The notes under the pieces were generated by a model, which saw only the letters and a list, made by a program, of their open reading frames with translations, was not told the origin of the DNA and did no database searches. 64,000 nt of DNA from Palauibacter sp965207805 (GTDB lineage Bacteria > Gemmatimonadota > Gemmatimonadetes > Palauibacterales > Palauibacteraceae), in assembly GCA_965207805.1 (NCBI GenBank), contig OZ242312.1:1054001-1118000 (forward strand), read 5' to 3'. Numbering within the stretch: position 1 is the first letter of the stretch; each line of letters begins with the position of its first letter. Shown here one piece after another: positions 8,728-17,763 of this stretch. Made by a program: the position numbers and the translations under genes.

Positions 8728-9048
8728 ATGGAAGAGCTTCATTTCAAGGGCGTGATGTGCGGCGCATGCGGCCAGATGTTTCCCAAGGGACTGTTGGACA
8801 GCGACGACTGGTGCGAAGCCTGCGGGCCCCGCATGCAGCGGCGCATGCGGCTGTGGCGGCACGTGGTTGCCGCGTGCATCACGCTGCCGTTCGCGGTCTG
8901 GGTCGTCATCTGGCTCCGCTCCTCCCCCGACCTCGGTTTCCTGCCCGCGTACGCGTGGGGGCTGCCGCTTGTGGCCGCGTACTATCTGGGTTTCCGCATC
9001 GGCCGCGAGGTCGTGAAGGGCTACACCCGATGGCGGCTCGGCCGCTAG
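8728..9048 (+). CDS. small zinc-ribbon membrane protein
   Basis: A 106-residue protein of unknown function. The N-terminus carries two CxxC knuckles (CGACGQ and CEACG, 18 residues apart), a likely zinc ribbon. Two hydrophobic segments follow (HVVAACITLPFAVWVVIW and YAWGLPLVAAYYLGF) and then a basic tail. I chose the ATG at 8728, with GGAG about 10 bases upstream; an in-frame GTG at 8686 would overlap the idh end. The pairing of an N-terminal ribbon with two short helices suggests a membrane-bound scaffold or metal sensor, but this is only a description of the sequence. Confidence 0.6.
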   Translation: MEELHFKGVMCGACGQMFPKGLLDSDDWCEACGPRMQRRMRLWRHVVAACITLPFAVWVVIWLRSSPDLGFLPAYAWGLPLVAAYYLGFRIGREVVKGYTRWRLGR

Positions 9049-9296
9049 GCGTCCGGCCCGGCAAGCGCGCCGGCATCCGGACGGTGCTGGGGCTTCCGGC
9101 AGCGGCGCTCGCCACCATGGTCGGGATCGTCCTCGTCATCAACGCGCACGTGTACGGCTGGCCGGGGGTCGCCGCGGGCATCCTCCTCGCCGCGGCCGGC
9201 GTCGCGCTCGGCGTCCATTGTTTCCGCGCGGATTCGTCCGCCGTCCCTCATCCCGCAGCCAAGGGCTGCCCGGAATCCGGAGAAATTCACGAATGA
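9030..9296 (+). CDS. possible small membrane protein
   Basis: An 88-codon frame starting with ATG inside the last 19 bases of the zinc-ribbon gene and ending with TGA that overlaps the ATG of the acyl-CoA dehydrogenase gene by 4 bases. Two hydrophobic stretches (VLGLPAAALATMVGIVLVI and VAAGILLAAAGVALGVHC) are predicted helices. The bracketing by overlapping stop and start codons is what a coupled operon gene looks like, and without it there would be an unexplained 244-base gap. There is no recognisable family and the composition is plain Ala/Gly/Val, so it may also be fortuitous. Confidence 0.45.
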   Translation: MAARPLGVRPGKRAGIRTVLGLPAAALATMVGIVLVINAHVYGWPGVAAGILLAAAGVALGVHCFRADSSAVPHPAAKGCPESGEIHE

Positions 9297-10477
9297 CTTT
9301 CGAGGGTGTCGACTACTTCAATCTCGATGCGCTCCTGCACGAAGAGGAGATCGCGATTCGGGATCTGGTGCGCGAGTGGGTGGACCAGGAAGTCCTGCCC
9401 ATCATCGGCCACCACTACATCGAACGCACGTTCCCGCGGGAACTCATCCCCCAGATGGGAGAACTCGGCTTCTTCGGGGCGAACCTCCCCGAGGAGTACG
9501 GCTGCGCGGGCCTGAACAACGTGGCCTATGGCCTCATCATGCAGGAACTCGAGCGGGCGGACTCGGGCATCCGCTCCTTCGTCTCGGTGCAGGGCGCCCT
9601 CGTCATGTACCCGATCTTCGCCTTTGGGTCGGAGGAGCAGAAGCGCGAGTGGCTTCCGCGGCTGGCGAGCGGCGAGTCCATCGGGTGCTTCGGCCTCACC
9701 GAGCCCGACTTCGGCTCCAACCCCGGCGGGATGATCACGCGCGCCGTGGAGGACGGGGACGAGTGGGTCCTCAACGGCGCCAAGATGTGGATCACGAACG
9801 GGTCGATGTCCGACGTGGCGGTGATCTGGGCCAAGACCGGGGACCTGGACGACGCCGGCGCGATCCGCGGCTTCATCGTCGAGACCGGGCGCGACGGTTT
9901 CTCCGCCAGCGACCAGAAGGGGAAACTCTCCCTCCTCGCCTCCGACACCTCCGAACTCGTCCTGCAGGATGTGCGGGTGCCGCGCACGAACCTCCTCCCG
10001 GGCAGCGGCGGGCTCAAGAGCCCCTTGAAGTGTCTCACGCAGGCGCGCTACGGGATCTCGTGGGGGGCCGTCGGCGCCGCCATGGCCTGCTATCGCGAGT
10101 CGGTCGACTACGCGAAGAACCGCGTCCAGTTCGACGGCACGCCGATCGCGCAGACGCAGATCCAGCAGGTCCGGATCGCGGACATGCTCACCGAGATCAC
10201 GAAGGCGCAGCTTCTCTGCCTCCGGCTCGGCCGGATGAAGGATGAGGGCACGATGCGGCCGCAGCACGTCTCCCTCGCGAAGCGAAACAACGTGAACATG
10301 GCCTGCGAGTGCGCGCGCGAGTCGCGGCGACTGCTCGGCGCGAACGGGATCCTCGCCGAGTACGCCTCGATGCGTCACATGGCGAACCTCGAGTCGGTCT
10401 ATACGTACGAGGGCACGCACGACATCCATTCCCTCATCCTCGGACACGACGCGACCGGACTCCCGGCCTACAACTGA
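9293..10477 (+). CDS. acyl-CoA dehydrogenase, glutaryl-CoA dehydrogenase-like
   Basis: A 394-residue flavoprotein with the three-part acyl-CoA dehydrogenase fold. Visible motifs are FGLTEPDFGSNPGG (FAD/substrate loop), WITNG, and YEGTHDIHSLILG near the C-terminus with the catalytic base Glu373. The pattern YTYEGTHDIHSLILGR and the RSFVSVQ region are closest to glutaryl-CoA dehydrogenases, which oxidise and decarboxylate glutaryl-CoA to crotonyl-CoA in lysine and tryptophan breakdown. Related short/branched-chain enzymes cannot be excluded. I use the ATG at 9293; the frame is open further upstream but those codons overlap the preceding gene. Confidence 0.87.
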   Translation: MTFEGVDYFNLDALLHEEEIAIRDLVREWVDQEVLPIIGHHYIERTFPRELIPQMGELGFFGANLPEEYGCAGLNNVAYGLIMQELERADSGIRSFVSVQGALVMYPIFAFGSEEQKREWLPRLASGESIGCFGLTEPDFGSNPGGMITRAVEDGDEWVLNGAKMWITNGSMSDVAVIWAKTGDLDDAGAIRGFIVETGRDGFSASDQKGKLSLLASDTSELVLQDVRVPRTNLLPGSGGLKSPLKCLTQARYGISWGAVGAAMACYRESVDYAKNRVQFDGTPIAQTQIQQVRIADMLTEITKAQLLCLRLGRMKDEGTMRPQHVSLAKRNNVNMACECARESRRLLGANGILAEYASMRHMANLESVYTYEGTHDIHSLILGHDATGLPAYN

Positions 10478-10496
10478 CGAGCGGGATGAGAACGAC

Positions 10497-12380
10497 ATGA
10501 GGAGAATCACCGCCATCTTCCTGCCCGCCCTTCTGGCGGCATGTGCCGCCGAACCCGGCACCGACGACGCCGGAGGAGAAGCGCCCGACCGCGTGTCGGA
10601 GTTCGGCCGCTACGGGGGGTACAGCGAGCCCCGGTACGACGGCTGGGTCACAACCTCCCGTTACGTCGAGATGCGCGACGGCGTGCGGTTGGCGGTCGAG
10701 GTCACCCGCCCGGCGCTTGCGGGCGTGCCGGAGAGCGAGCCCCTGCCGGTCGTGTGGACGCATTCCCGCTACCACCGCAATCCAGGCCAGATCATCCGCG
10801 TGATCGCGCCGGATCTGGACCCGAGCCCGGACATCCGCTCCCAGGTCGACGCGAACGAGGATCTCCAGCGCCTCGTCCTCCACGGCTACGTGGTGGCGGC
10901 GGCCGGTGTGCGGGGGAGCGGGGCCTCCTTCGGCCGCTACGAGGGGCTGTTCTCGGAGTCGGAGACGACCGATGCGGTCGAACTCATCGAGTGGCTCGCC
11001 TCGCAGCCCTGGTCGGACGGCAACGTCGGCATGTACGGCGGTTCCTACCTGGGGATCACGCAGTACATGGCCGCGTCCCGCAACCCGCCGGCGCTCAAGG
11101 CGATCTTCCCGGATGTCGCGGCCCTCGACATGTACGATCTCATGTATCCCGGCGGCGTGTACCGTGATGACCTCATCGGGCACTGGGGTGGCCTGACCCG
11201 CGAGTTCGACGTCTCCATTCCGGCCCCGGCGGTGGACGAGGACGTCGAGGGGGTGCTCCTGCGGCAGGCGATGGAGGAGCACGAGGACAATTGGGACGTG
11301 CTCGAACAGTACGGCGCGGGGCGCTATCGCGATCATGCGGCGCCCGAGCTGGCGTGGGAGCGCCACGGACCCAGCGGCGTGCTCGAAGACGTGCTCGAGG
11401 CGGGGGTTCCGGCGTACCACTGGAACGGCTGGTACGACATCTTCGTCACCGACGCCACGCTCTGGTTCGCGAACTACCGCGGGCCGCAGAAGCTGGGCAT
11501 CGGGGCCTGGCCTCACTCCGGCATGCCCGACCCCGCGTTGATGGCCGAACGCATCGAGCTGTACGCGGTGGAGCAGCACCGCTGGTTCGACTACTGGCTC
11601 AAGGGCATCGACAACGGCGTGCTCGACGAGGCGCCGATCCACTACGCCATCATGAACGACCCCGGCGACTGGCGCTGGGTGTCGTCCGACGTGTGGCCGC
11701 CGGAAACGACGAGCCAACGCCTCTTCCTCGCGCCCGGGGCGAGCGGGAGCGTCGCATCGGTCAACGACGGCGGGCTCTCGCCCGACGCACCCACGGCCGA
11801 GGCCGCGTTCGACGAGTATCTGGTCGATCTCTCGACGACCACCGGGACTTCCAGCCGCTGGGACAACGCCGTCGGGGCGGCGCCGGAGATGGTGTACCCG
11901 GACCTGCGCGACACCGATGCGAAGTCGCTGACCTACACGACTCCGCCGCTGGCGTCCGACCTCACGGTCACGGGCCATCCGGTCGTGACGCTGTGGGTGA
12001 CCTCGTCGACGCGGGACGCCGACTTCTTCGTGCTGCTCGAGGAAGTGGACGCGGAGGGATCCTCCCGCTACGTGACCGAGGGCGTGCTTCGCGCCTCGCA
12101 TCGCGCGCTCGCGGACGCGCCGTGGGACAACCTCGGCCTCCCCTTCCAGCGCAGCTACGCGAGCGACGTCGAACCGCTTCCGGACGAGCCGGCCGAACTG
12201 CGGCTCGATCTGCACCCGACCTCGACCGTCTTCAACGCGGGCCACCGGCTGCGCGTAACGGTCATGGGCGCCGACCGCGACAACGCGGAAGAGGTGTCGG
12301 AGGACCCGCCGACCGTGCGCGTGTACCGCTCCGCGACCCATCCGTCGAGCGTCGAACTTCCCGTCGCGACGGGTTCCTAG
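10497..12380 (+). CDS. CocE/NonD family hydrolase, lipoprotein
   Basis: A 627-residue secreted alpha/beta hydrolase of the peptidase S15 / cocaine esterase family. The signal ends in a lipobox (LLAACAAE), so the protein is likely anchored to an envelope membrane. The nucleophile is Ser183 in MYGGSYLG, matching the GxSxxG elbow; the HWNGWYDIF segment contributes the catalytic Asp region; the C-terminal jelly-roll domain (about residues 400-620) with TTPPLASDLTVTGHPVV is typical for the family. Substrates range from X-Pro peptides to esters and cannot be predicted. Start ATG at 10497, 19 bases after the acyl-CoA dehydrogenase gene. Confidence 0.87.
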   Translation: MRRITAIFLPALLAACAAEPGTDDAGGEAPDRVSEFGRYGGYSEPRYDGWVTTSRYVEMRDGVRLAVEVTRPALAGVPESEPLPVVWTHSRYHRNPGQIIRVIAPDLDPSPDIRSQVDANEDLQRLVLHGYVVAAAGVRGSGASFGRYEGLFSESETTDAVELIEWLASQPWSDGNVGMYGGSYLGITQYMAASRNPPALKAIFPDVAALDMYDLMYPGGVYRDDLIGHWGGLTREFDVSIPAPAVDEDVEGVLLRQAMEEHEDNWDVLEQYGAGRYRDHAAPELAWERHGPSGVLEDVLEAGVPAYHWNGWYDIFVTDATLWFANYRGPQKLGIGAWPHSGMPDPALMAERIELYAVEQHRWFDYWLKGIDNGVLDEAPIHYAIMNDPGDWRWVSSDVWPPETTSQRLFLAPGASGSVASVNDGGLSPDAPTAEAAFDEYLVDLSTTTGTSSRWDNAVGAAPEMVYPDLRDTDAKSLTYTTPPLASDLTVTGHPVVTLWVTSSTRDADFFVLLEEVDAEGSSRYVTEGVLRASHRALADAPWDNLGLPFQRSYASDVEPLPDEPAELRLDLHPTSTVFNAGHRLRVTVMGADRDNAEEVSEDPPTVRVYRSATHPSSVELPVATGS

Positions 12381-12501
12381 CGGCGACAGGAGCCGCCGGC
12401 CGAGCCCCCGCCCCGTCTCCGGTCCCGCGGGCTCTGGCCCGCATTCGTCCGGGGCCGCACGTTTCCTCGCTCAAACGACCCGTTTCACGAGGCAGAGAGC
12501 C

Positions 12502-15500
12502 ATGTCTAACGTTCGCCGTTTCTCCATCAGTCTCGCCCTCACCCTCGCGGCCGCCGCGCCGCTGGCGGCCCAGCAACTCACGCCCGAGCAATACGAGGGA
12601 CTGCGGGCGCGCCACATCGGACCCGTCGGCAACCGCGTCTCCTCGGTCGCGGGCGTCCCCGGGGACCGCAACACGTACTTCGCCGGCGCCGCCACGGGCG
12701 GGATCTGGAAGACGGACGACGCCGGGCTGCACTGGCGGCCCGTGTTCGACGACCAGCCCGTGCATTCGATCGGCGCCCTCGCCGTCGCCCCGAGCGACCA
12801 TGCGGTCGTGTGGGCGGGGACCGGCGAAACCTCGATCCGCTCGAACGTCTCGATCGGGAACGGCGTCTGGAAGTCGACGGATGGCGGCGAGACCTGGGCC
12901 CACATGGGACTGGAGGGGACCGGCCGCGTGGGCCGCATCCTGATCCATCCCACGGACGCGGACGTCGTGTACGTGGCGGCGCTCGGCCACGCCTACTCGG
13001 AGTCCGATGAGCGCGGCGTGTACCGGACCACGGACGGCGGCGCCTCGTGGGACAAGATCCTGTTCGTGGACCCCGGGACGGGCGCCTACGACATGGTCAT
13101 GGACCCGGCGAACCCGCGGAAGATCTTCGCCACGATGTGGGACATCGATCTCAAGACGTGGAAGCGCGACAGCGGCGGACCGGGGAGCGGGCTCCACCTG
13201 ACGATGGACGGTGGCGACACGTGGACCGAACTCCAGGGGAACGGGCTTCCGACCGGCACGCTCGGCAAGATCGCCGTCTGCATGTCCGATTCGGACTCGG
13301 ACCGCGTCTACGCCCTCATCGAAACGAGCGACGGCGTCCCCATGGAGGGGTACGAGACCGACACGGGCGAGCTGTGGAGCAGCGATAACGGCGGCCGCAC
13401 GTGGCGGCTCGTGAACTACAGCCACGACCTCGCGACGCGGCAGGCCTACTACACCCGTTGCGGCGTCTCCTCCGACGACCGCGACGAGCTCTACTTCCTC
13501 TCGTCCAGCTTCAGCGTGAGCCGTGACGGGGGCGCGACGTACGAGATGTTCAACTTCCTCGGCGGCGGCCCCCCGGGCGGCGACCCGGCGGCCCCGGGGT
13601 GGGATCTGCACGACATCTGGGTCGATCCGACCAACGCGGACCGGGTCTTCATCGGCGGCGACAGCGGCGTCGCGATCACGGAGAACCGGATGAGGTCCTG
13701 GTCCCGCATGCAGCTGCCGATCGCGCAGATGTACCACGTCACGGTGGACAACGAGATCCCCTACAACGTGATGGGGAACCGGCAGGACGGGCCCTCCTAC
13801 CACGGGCCGTCGAACACCCGGTACACCGGCTTCTGGGCGCGAGGACTCATCCCGCGTGGCGACTGGACGACTGTGGGCGGCGGCGAGAGCGGCTTCGCGA
13901 CGCCCGACCCCACCGACCCGAACATCGTGTGGTCGAGCGCATCCGGGGCCGGCGCGGTCGGCGGCATCGTCGTGCGCCACGACCGGGAGCGCGGCCAGTT
14001 CCGCGACGTCGAGGTATGGCCCGAGTCCACCATGGGATATCCGGCGGAGGAGATCCGCTACCGCTTCCAGTGGACCTTCCCCCTCCTCATCTCCCCGCAC
14101 GACAACGAGACGATCTACGTCACGAGCCAGCACGTGCACCGCACGCGCAACCGGGGCCAGAGCTGGGAGGTCGTCAGCCCCGACCTCTCCACGAACAACC
14201 GGGAGCGGATGACGATCTCCGGGGGGCTCACGCCGGACAACATCGGCGTGGAGTTCTGCTGCGTGATCTACGCCTTCGACGAGTCGCCCATCGAACAGGG
14301 CGTGTTCTGGGCCGGCACGAACGACGGCCTCGTCCAGGTGAGTCGCGACGACGGCGCGACGTGGACGAACGTCACGGAGAACATCCCGAACCTGCCCCCC
14401 GACGGCATCGTGCGGAGCGTCGACGCCTCCCGCTTCGACGTGGCCAAGGCGTACATCACGATTGAGCACCACCAGGTCGGCGACTTCGACGCGCGCGCCT
14501 ACAGGACGGACGACTTCGGGGAGACGTGGACGCAGATCACGAACGGCGTCGACAACTACCCGGTCGACTACACCCGCTACCTGCTCGAGGACCCGGTGCG
14601 GCCGGGCCTCCTCTACCTCGGCACCGAGACGAACGTCTACATCAGCTACGACGACGGGGAGAGCTGGCAGCTCTTCATGCCGAACCTCCCGCCGACGCCG
14701 TACTACGGACTCATCATCCAGGAGCACTTCAACGACTTCGTGGCCGGGACGTACGGACGCGGCTACTGGATTCTGGACGACCTGAGCGGGGTGCAGCAGC
14801 TCACGCCCGAAATCGCGGCCTCCGACGCGCACCTGTTCGCGCCGCGCGACGCGTACCGCTTCAACGACATCTCCGAACCCCAGGTGATGTACGAGGACTG
14901 GTCCGTGGGCGAGAACCCGCCCAACGGGGCGTCGATCAACTACTGGCTCGGCGACGGCGAGGGGCGCGAGGTGCAGGTCCGCGTCGAGAACGCCGAGGGC
15001 GACACGCTCGCCACGCTCGACGGCTCCAGCCACGACGGCTTCAATCGCGTGTGGTGGAACTTCCGGGGCCCCGATGCGAAGCCGATCCAGTACCGCACGA
15101 AGCCGCAGTTTGCCGACTGGATGCCGATGCCGGAGGTCGCCCGCCAGGCCGGCGGCGGCTTCTTCGGCTTCGGCGGCGGGCCGCGCGAGCCCCCGGGCAC
15201 GTACACCGTCGCGCTCGTCGTGGACGGAGAGGATGTGGGGTCCGAGGAGCTGACGGTTCTCCAGGACCCGAGTTCCGAGGGTTCGATGGCGGACATCCTG
15301 GCCCAGAAGGCGCTGCTCGACGAGATCGTCGATGACCGGAACCGGCTTGCCGACCTCGTCAACCAGATCGAACTCCTGCGCCGCCAGATCCACGACCTGC
15401 GCCCCGTGCTCGAAGACGCGGGCGACGCGGAAGATGTGATCGAGGCGGGAGAGGCGCTCGACGAGTCGCTCATCGAAGTGGAGGGCGATCTCGTGCAGCT

Positions 15501-15750
15501 CAAGAACACCGGGCCCGACGGGGTTCGCTGGCCCTCGATGATCGGCGGCCGTCTGACCTATCTCCAGAGCGCCGTCGGCACGGCCGATTTCCCGCCCACC
15601 GACCAGCACGCCGAGGTGGCGCAGCTCCTGAGCGACCAGATCGACGAGGTGGAAGTGCGGCTGCAGGCGGTGCTGGCCGACGAACTCGCGGAGTTCAACC
15701 AGATGCTCCAGGCGAGGGTGGGCCGCGTCATTACCACGGAGCAGGACTAG
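12502..15750 (+). CDS. large VPS10/sortilin-type beta-propeller glycosyl-hydrolase-like protein
   Basis: A 1082-residue secreted protein. A signal peptide (cut near APLAAQQ) is followed by repeated BNR/Asp-box units: SxDGGxTW-type motifs occur at STDGGETW, TTDGGASW, TMDGGDTW, SDNGGRTW, SRDGGATY, SRDDGATW and SYDDGESW. These form a sortilin-like propeller of the kind annotated as VPS10 or WD40/YVTN/BNR. The last 220 residues form a separate module with a helical, Glu/Asp/Leu-rich segment. No catalytic residues can be named. Such proteins are numerous in Gemmatimonadota and related soil and marine bacteria, and their function is unknown. The ATG is preceded by GAGGCAGAG. Confidence 0.85.
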   Translation: MSNVRRFSISLALTLAAAAPLAAQQLTPEQYEGLRARHIGPVGNRVSSVAGVPGDRNTYFAGAATGGIWKTDDAGLHWRPVFDDQPVHSIGALAVAPSDHAVVWAGTGETSIRSNVSIGNGVWKSTDGGETWAHMGLEGTGRVGRILIHPTDADVVYVAALGHAYSESDERGVYRTTDGGASWDKILFVDPGTGAYDMVMDPANPRKIFATMWDIDLKTWKRDSGGPGSGLHLTMDGGDTWTELQGNGLPTGTLGKIAVCMSDSDSDRVYALIETSDGVPMEGYETDTGELWSSDNGGRTWRLVNYSHDLATRQAYYTRCGVSSDDRDELYFLSSSFSVSRDGGATYEMFNFLGGGPPGGDPAAPGWDLHDIWVDPTNADRVFIGGDSGVAITENRMRSWSRMQLPIAQMYHVTVDNEIPYNVMGNRQDGPSYHGPSNTRYTGFWARGLIPRGDWTTVGGGESGFATPDPTDPNIVWSSASGAGAVGGIVVRHDRERGQFRDVEVWPESTMGYPAEEIRYRFQWTFPLLISPHDNETIYVTSQHVHRTRNRGQSWEVVSPDLSTNNRERMTISGGLTPDNIGVEFCCVIYAFDESPIEQGVFWAGTNDGLVQVSRDDGATWTNVTENIPNLPPDGIVRSVDASRFDVAKAYITIEHHQVGDFDARAYRTDDFGETWTQITNGVDNYPVDYTRYLLEDPVRPGLLYLGTETNVYISYDDGESWQLFMPNLPPTPYYGLIIQEHFNDFVAGTYGRGYWILDDLSGVQQLTPEIAASDAHLFAPRDAYRFNDISEPQVMYEDWSVGENPPNGASINYWLGDGEGREVQVRVENAEGDTLATLDGSSHDGFNRVWWNFRGPDAKPIQYRTKPQFADWMPMPEVARQAGGGFFGFGGGPREPPGTYTVALVVDGEDVGSEELTVLQDPSSEGSMADILAQKALLDEIVDDRNRLADLVNQIELLRRQIHDLRPVLEDAGDAEDVIEAGEALDESLIEVEGDLVQLKNTGPDGVRWPSMIGGRLTYLQSAVGTADFPPTDQHAEVAQLLSDQIDEVEVRLQAVLADELAEFNQMLQARVGRVITTEQD

Positions 15751-15754
15751 CGCA

Positions 15755-16720
15755 GTGCGCCGGGCGATCCTCCGGCTGGCGGCCGCGGGGGCGCTGGCCG
15801 GGGGCACGCTCGCCTGCGCGCCCGGTGGCGACTCGGCCCCCGAATTGCGCGGCGCGACGGCGGGGTTCTGCTCGAACGTGCCCCGCTCGCAGTACGCCGA
15901 CCTCGAGCGCGTCGGGGTCACGGATGACTGGTTCGAGGTCTATCGCGTCGCCGCGGGCGTGTACGCGATCTACGAGCCATTCCAGTTCCAGGAGGTCATC
16001 TCCTACCTGATCCTCGGCGAGGAGGGCGCCCTCCTGTTCGACACGGGGATGGGGATCGGCCGCATCCGCGCCGTGGTGGACGAGCTCACGACGCTGCCCG
16101 TGACCGTCCTCAACTCGCACACGCACATGGACCACGTCGGGGGCAACGCAGAGTTCGAGCGCGTGCTCGCCATGGACACGGAGTTCACCCGCACGCGCGC
16201 CCGTGGCCGCGCGAACGCCGAAGTGCGGGGAGAGGTGGACGCGAGCGCGCTCTGCCGGGCCCTGCCCGCGGGGATCACCGAGGACACGTACCACACGCCC
16301 GCCTTCGAGATCGACGCCTTCGTCGACGACGGACACCGGATCGACCTGGGGGGACGCACGCTCGAAGTCGTCGCCGTCCCGGGCCACACGCCCGACGCGA
16401 TCGCTCTCCTCGACCGTGAGGCCGGCTTCCTCTGGACCGGGGATTCCTTCTACGAGGGTCCGATCTGGCTCTTCGCGCCCGAGACGGACCTGGAGGCGTA
16501 CCGGGCCTCGGTCGCCCGGCTCGCCGAACTCGCTCCCGAGCTGACAACGCTGTTCACGGGGCACAACACGCCCGTTGCGCAGCCCTCGCGGCTGCTCGAG
16601 CTGAACGATGCGGTGGAGGCCATGTTCGAGGGCATCGCCGTCGGCAACCGGCTCCAGGACGGCGGGGTCGAGTTCGTGTTCGAGGCGTTCTCGATCATAC
16701 TCCGCCCGGACCAGCTTTGA
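15755..16720 (+). CDS. metallo-beta-lactamase-fold lipoprotein hydrolase
   Basis: A 321-residue protein with a lipoprotein signal (GTLACAPG) and an MBL domain. The zinc motif HTHMDH lies at residues 122-127, followed by VPGHTPDAI and TGHNTPV, which supply the third and fourth metal-site histidines of the fold. This layout is typical of hydrolytic lactonase/thioesterase-type MBL proteins, whereas class B beta-lactamases have a different spacing, so resistance function should not be assumed. The GTG at 15755 starts 4 bases after the stop of the propeller gene. Its stop overlaps the TTG of the next gene by 4 bases (TTGA). Confidence 0.88.
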   Translation: MRRAILRLAAAGALAGGTLACAPGGDSAPELRGATAGFCSNVPRSQYADLERVGVTDDWFEVYRVAAGVYAIYEPFQFQEVISYLILGEEGALLFDTGMGIGRIRAVVDELTTLPVTVLNSHTHMDHVGGNAEFERVLAMDTEFTRTRARGRANAEVRGEVDASALCRALPAGITEDTYHTPAFEIDAFVDDGHRIDLGGRTLEVVAVPGHTPDAIALLDREAGFLWTGDSFYEGPIWLFAPETDLEAYRASVARLAELAPELTTLFTGHNTPVAQPSRLLELNDAVEAMFEGIAVGNRLQDGGVEFVFEAFSIILRPDQL

Positions 16721-17652
16721 CCGACCCGATCCGCGACTTCATCGAGCGGGAGGGCTTTCTCGTTCTCGATGGGGGGCTGGCGACGGAACTCGAAACGCTC
16801 GGCTGCGACCTCGACGATCCTCTGTGGTCCGCCCGCGCCCTCATCGATGACCCCGAGGCGATCCGCACCGCGCACCGCCGGTTCCTCGAGGCGGGCGCCG
16901 GCTGTATCGCCACCGCGACCTACCAGGCGACGTTCGAGGGCTTCCGGGCCCGGGGTCTGGATGCAGCCGACACGGCTCGCCTGCTCGAGCGGGCCGTCCG
17001 GCTCGCCGTCTCCGCGCGCGACGAGTTCGTGGCCGACCGCGCCATCAAGCCGGTCGGCCGCACGCGACCGCTCGTGGCCGCGAGCGTCGGCCCGTACGGC
17101 GCCTATCTCGCCGACGGGTCGGAGTACACGGGCGACTACGGACTCTCCGCCGCCGAACTGTACGACTTCCACGCCCGGCGCTGGGAGGTCCTCGCCGAGA
17201 CCGAGGCCGATGTCCTCGCGTGCGAGACGACCCCGTCCGCGGAGGAGACGCGCGCCTACTGCCGGCTCGCCGCCGTGTCCCACCGCCCTACGTGGATCAG
17301 CTTCCAGTGTCGCGACGGCGCCCACCTCGCGGACGGAACGGCACTGGAGGCCGCCGTCGCGACGTGCGACGCCGAACCGCACGTCGTGGCGGTCGGCGTC
17401 AATTGCACGGATCCGGGCTTCACCGTGTCTCTCATCGGGGAAGCGCGCCGCGCGACCGCGAAACCGATCCTCGTCTACCCCAACTCGGGGGAGGTATGGG
17501 ACGCCGGGACGAAGCGCTGGACCGGACCGGCGACCCCGATGGACTGGGCCCGGAGCGCTACCGAGTGGCGCGTCGCGGGCGCCGACGGCATTGGCGGTTG
17601 CTGCCGCGTCGGCCCCGCCGACATCGCCGCGATCCGGCAGGAGACTGGATGA
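16717..17652 (+). CDS. mmuM: homocysteine S-methyltransferase
   Basis: A 311-residue Zn-dependent methyltransferase. Cys230 (GVNCTDPG) and the pair Cys295-Cys296 (GGCCRVGP) are the three cysteine zinc ligands of the family, and LDGGLATELE near the N-terminus is the family start signature. It transfers a methyl group from S-methylmethionine (or S-adenosylmethionine) to homocysteine, giving methionine. The TTG start overlaps the stop of the MBL gene. A cystathionine beta-synthase gene, which competes for homocysteine, lies 111 bases downstream, so these genes together control the fate of homocysteine. Confidence 0.88.
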   Translation: MTDPIRDFIEREGFLVLDGGLATELETLGCDLDDPLWSARALIDDPEAIRTAHRRFLEAGAGCIATATYQATFEGFRARGLDAADTARLLERAVRLAVSARDEFVADRAIKPVGRTRPLVAASVGPYGAYLADGSEYTGDYGLSAAELYDFHARRWEVLAETEADVLACETTPSAEETRAYCRLAAVSHRPTWISFQCRDGAHLADGTALEAAVATCDAEPHVVAVGVNCTDPGFTVSLIGEARRATAKPILVYPNSGEVWDAGTKRWTGPATPMDWARSATEWRVAGADGIGGCCRVGPADIAAIRQETG

Positions 17653-17657
17653 CCGCT

Positions 17658-17691
17658 CCCGGTGCGTAGCTCGATGCGGCCGGGCACCGGG
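17658..17691. other. hairpin in the gap before the cystathionine beta-synthase gene
   Basis: CCCGGTGC at 17658-17665 can pair perfectly with GCACCGGG at 17684-17691, leaving an 18-base loop. There is no T run, so it is not a canonical terminator. TATATC at 17695-17700 next to it could be a -10 element for the downstream gene. Its role is open; it might mark the boundary between the two transcription units. Confidence 0.3.
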
Positions 17692-17763
17692 CTGTATATC
17701 GTGTGGAACAACCTGACCGGGTAGCCCGGCGAGCGGGCCCCGGCGCAAGAGAGGTCAACTTTC

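Noticed and set aside
12262..15921. A very long open frame on the minus strand (over 1200 codons) opposite the VPS10/BNR propeller gene
   Set aside because: It is the mirror of a well-supported gene with recognisable Asp-box repeats; long antisense frames arise because stop codons are rare on the opposite strand of GC-rich codons. Its translation is Arg/His/Val-rich with no domain.
15755..16720. A class B beta-lactamase
   Set aside because: The HTHMDH motif is the general MBL type; spacing and surrounding residues match hydrolytic MBL lipoproteins and not known carbapenemases.
17653..17763. A possible SAM or SAH riboswitch before the cystathionine beta-synthase gene
   Set aside because: There is one 8-base hairpin, but I cannot fit a known riboswitch core, and no terminator or sequestered Shine-Dalgarno is visible.
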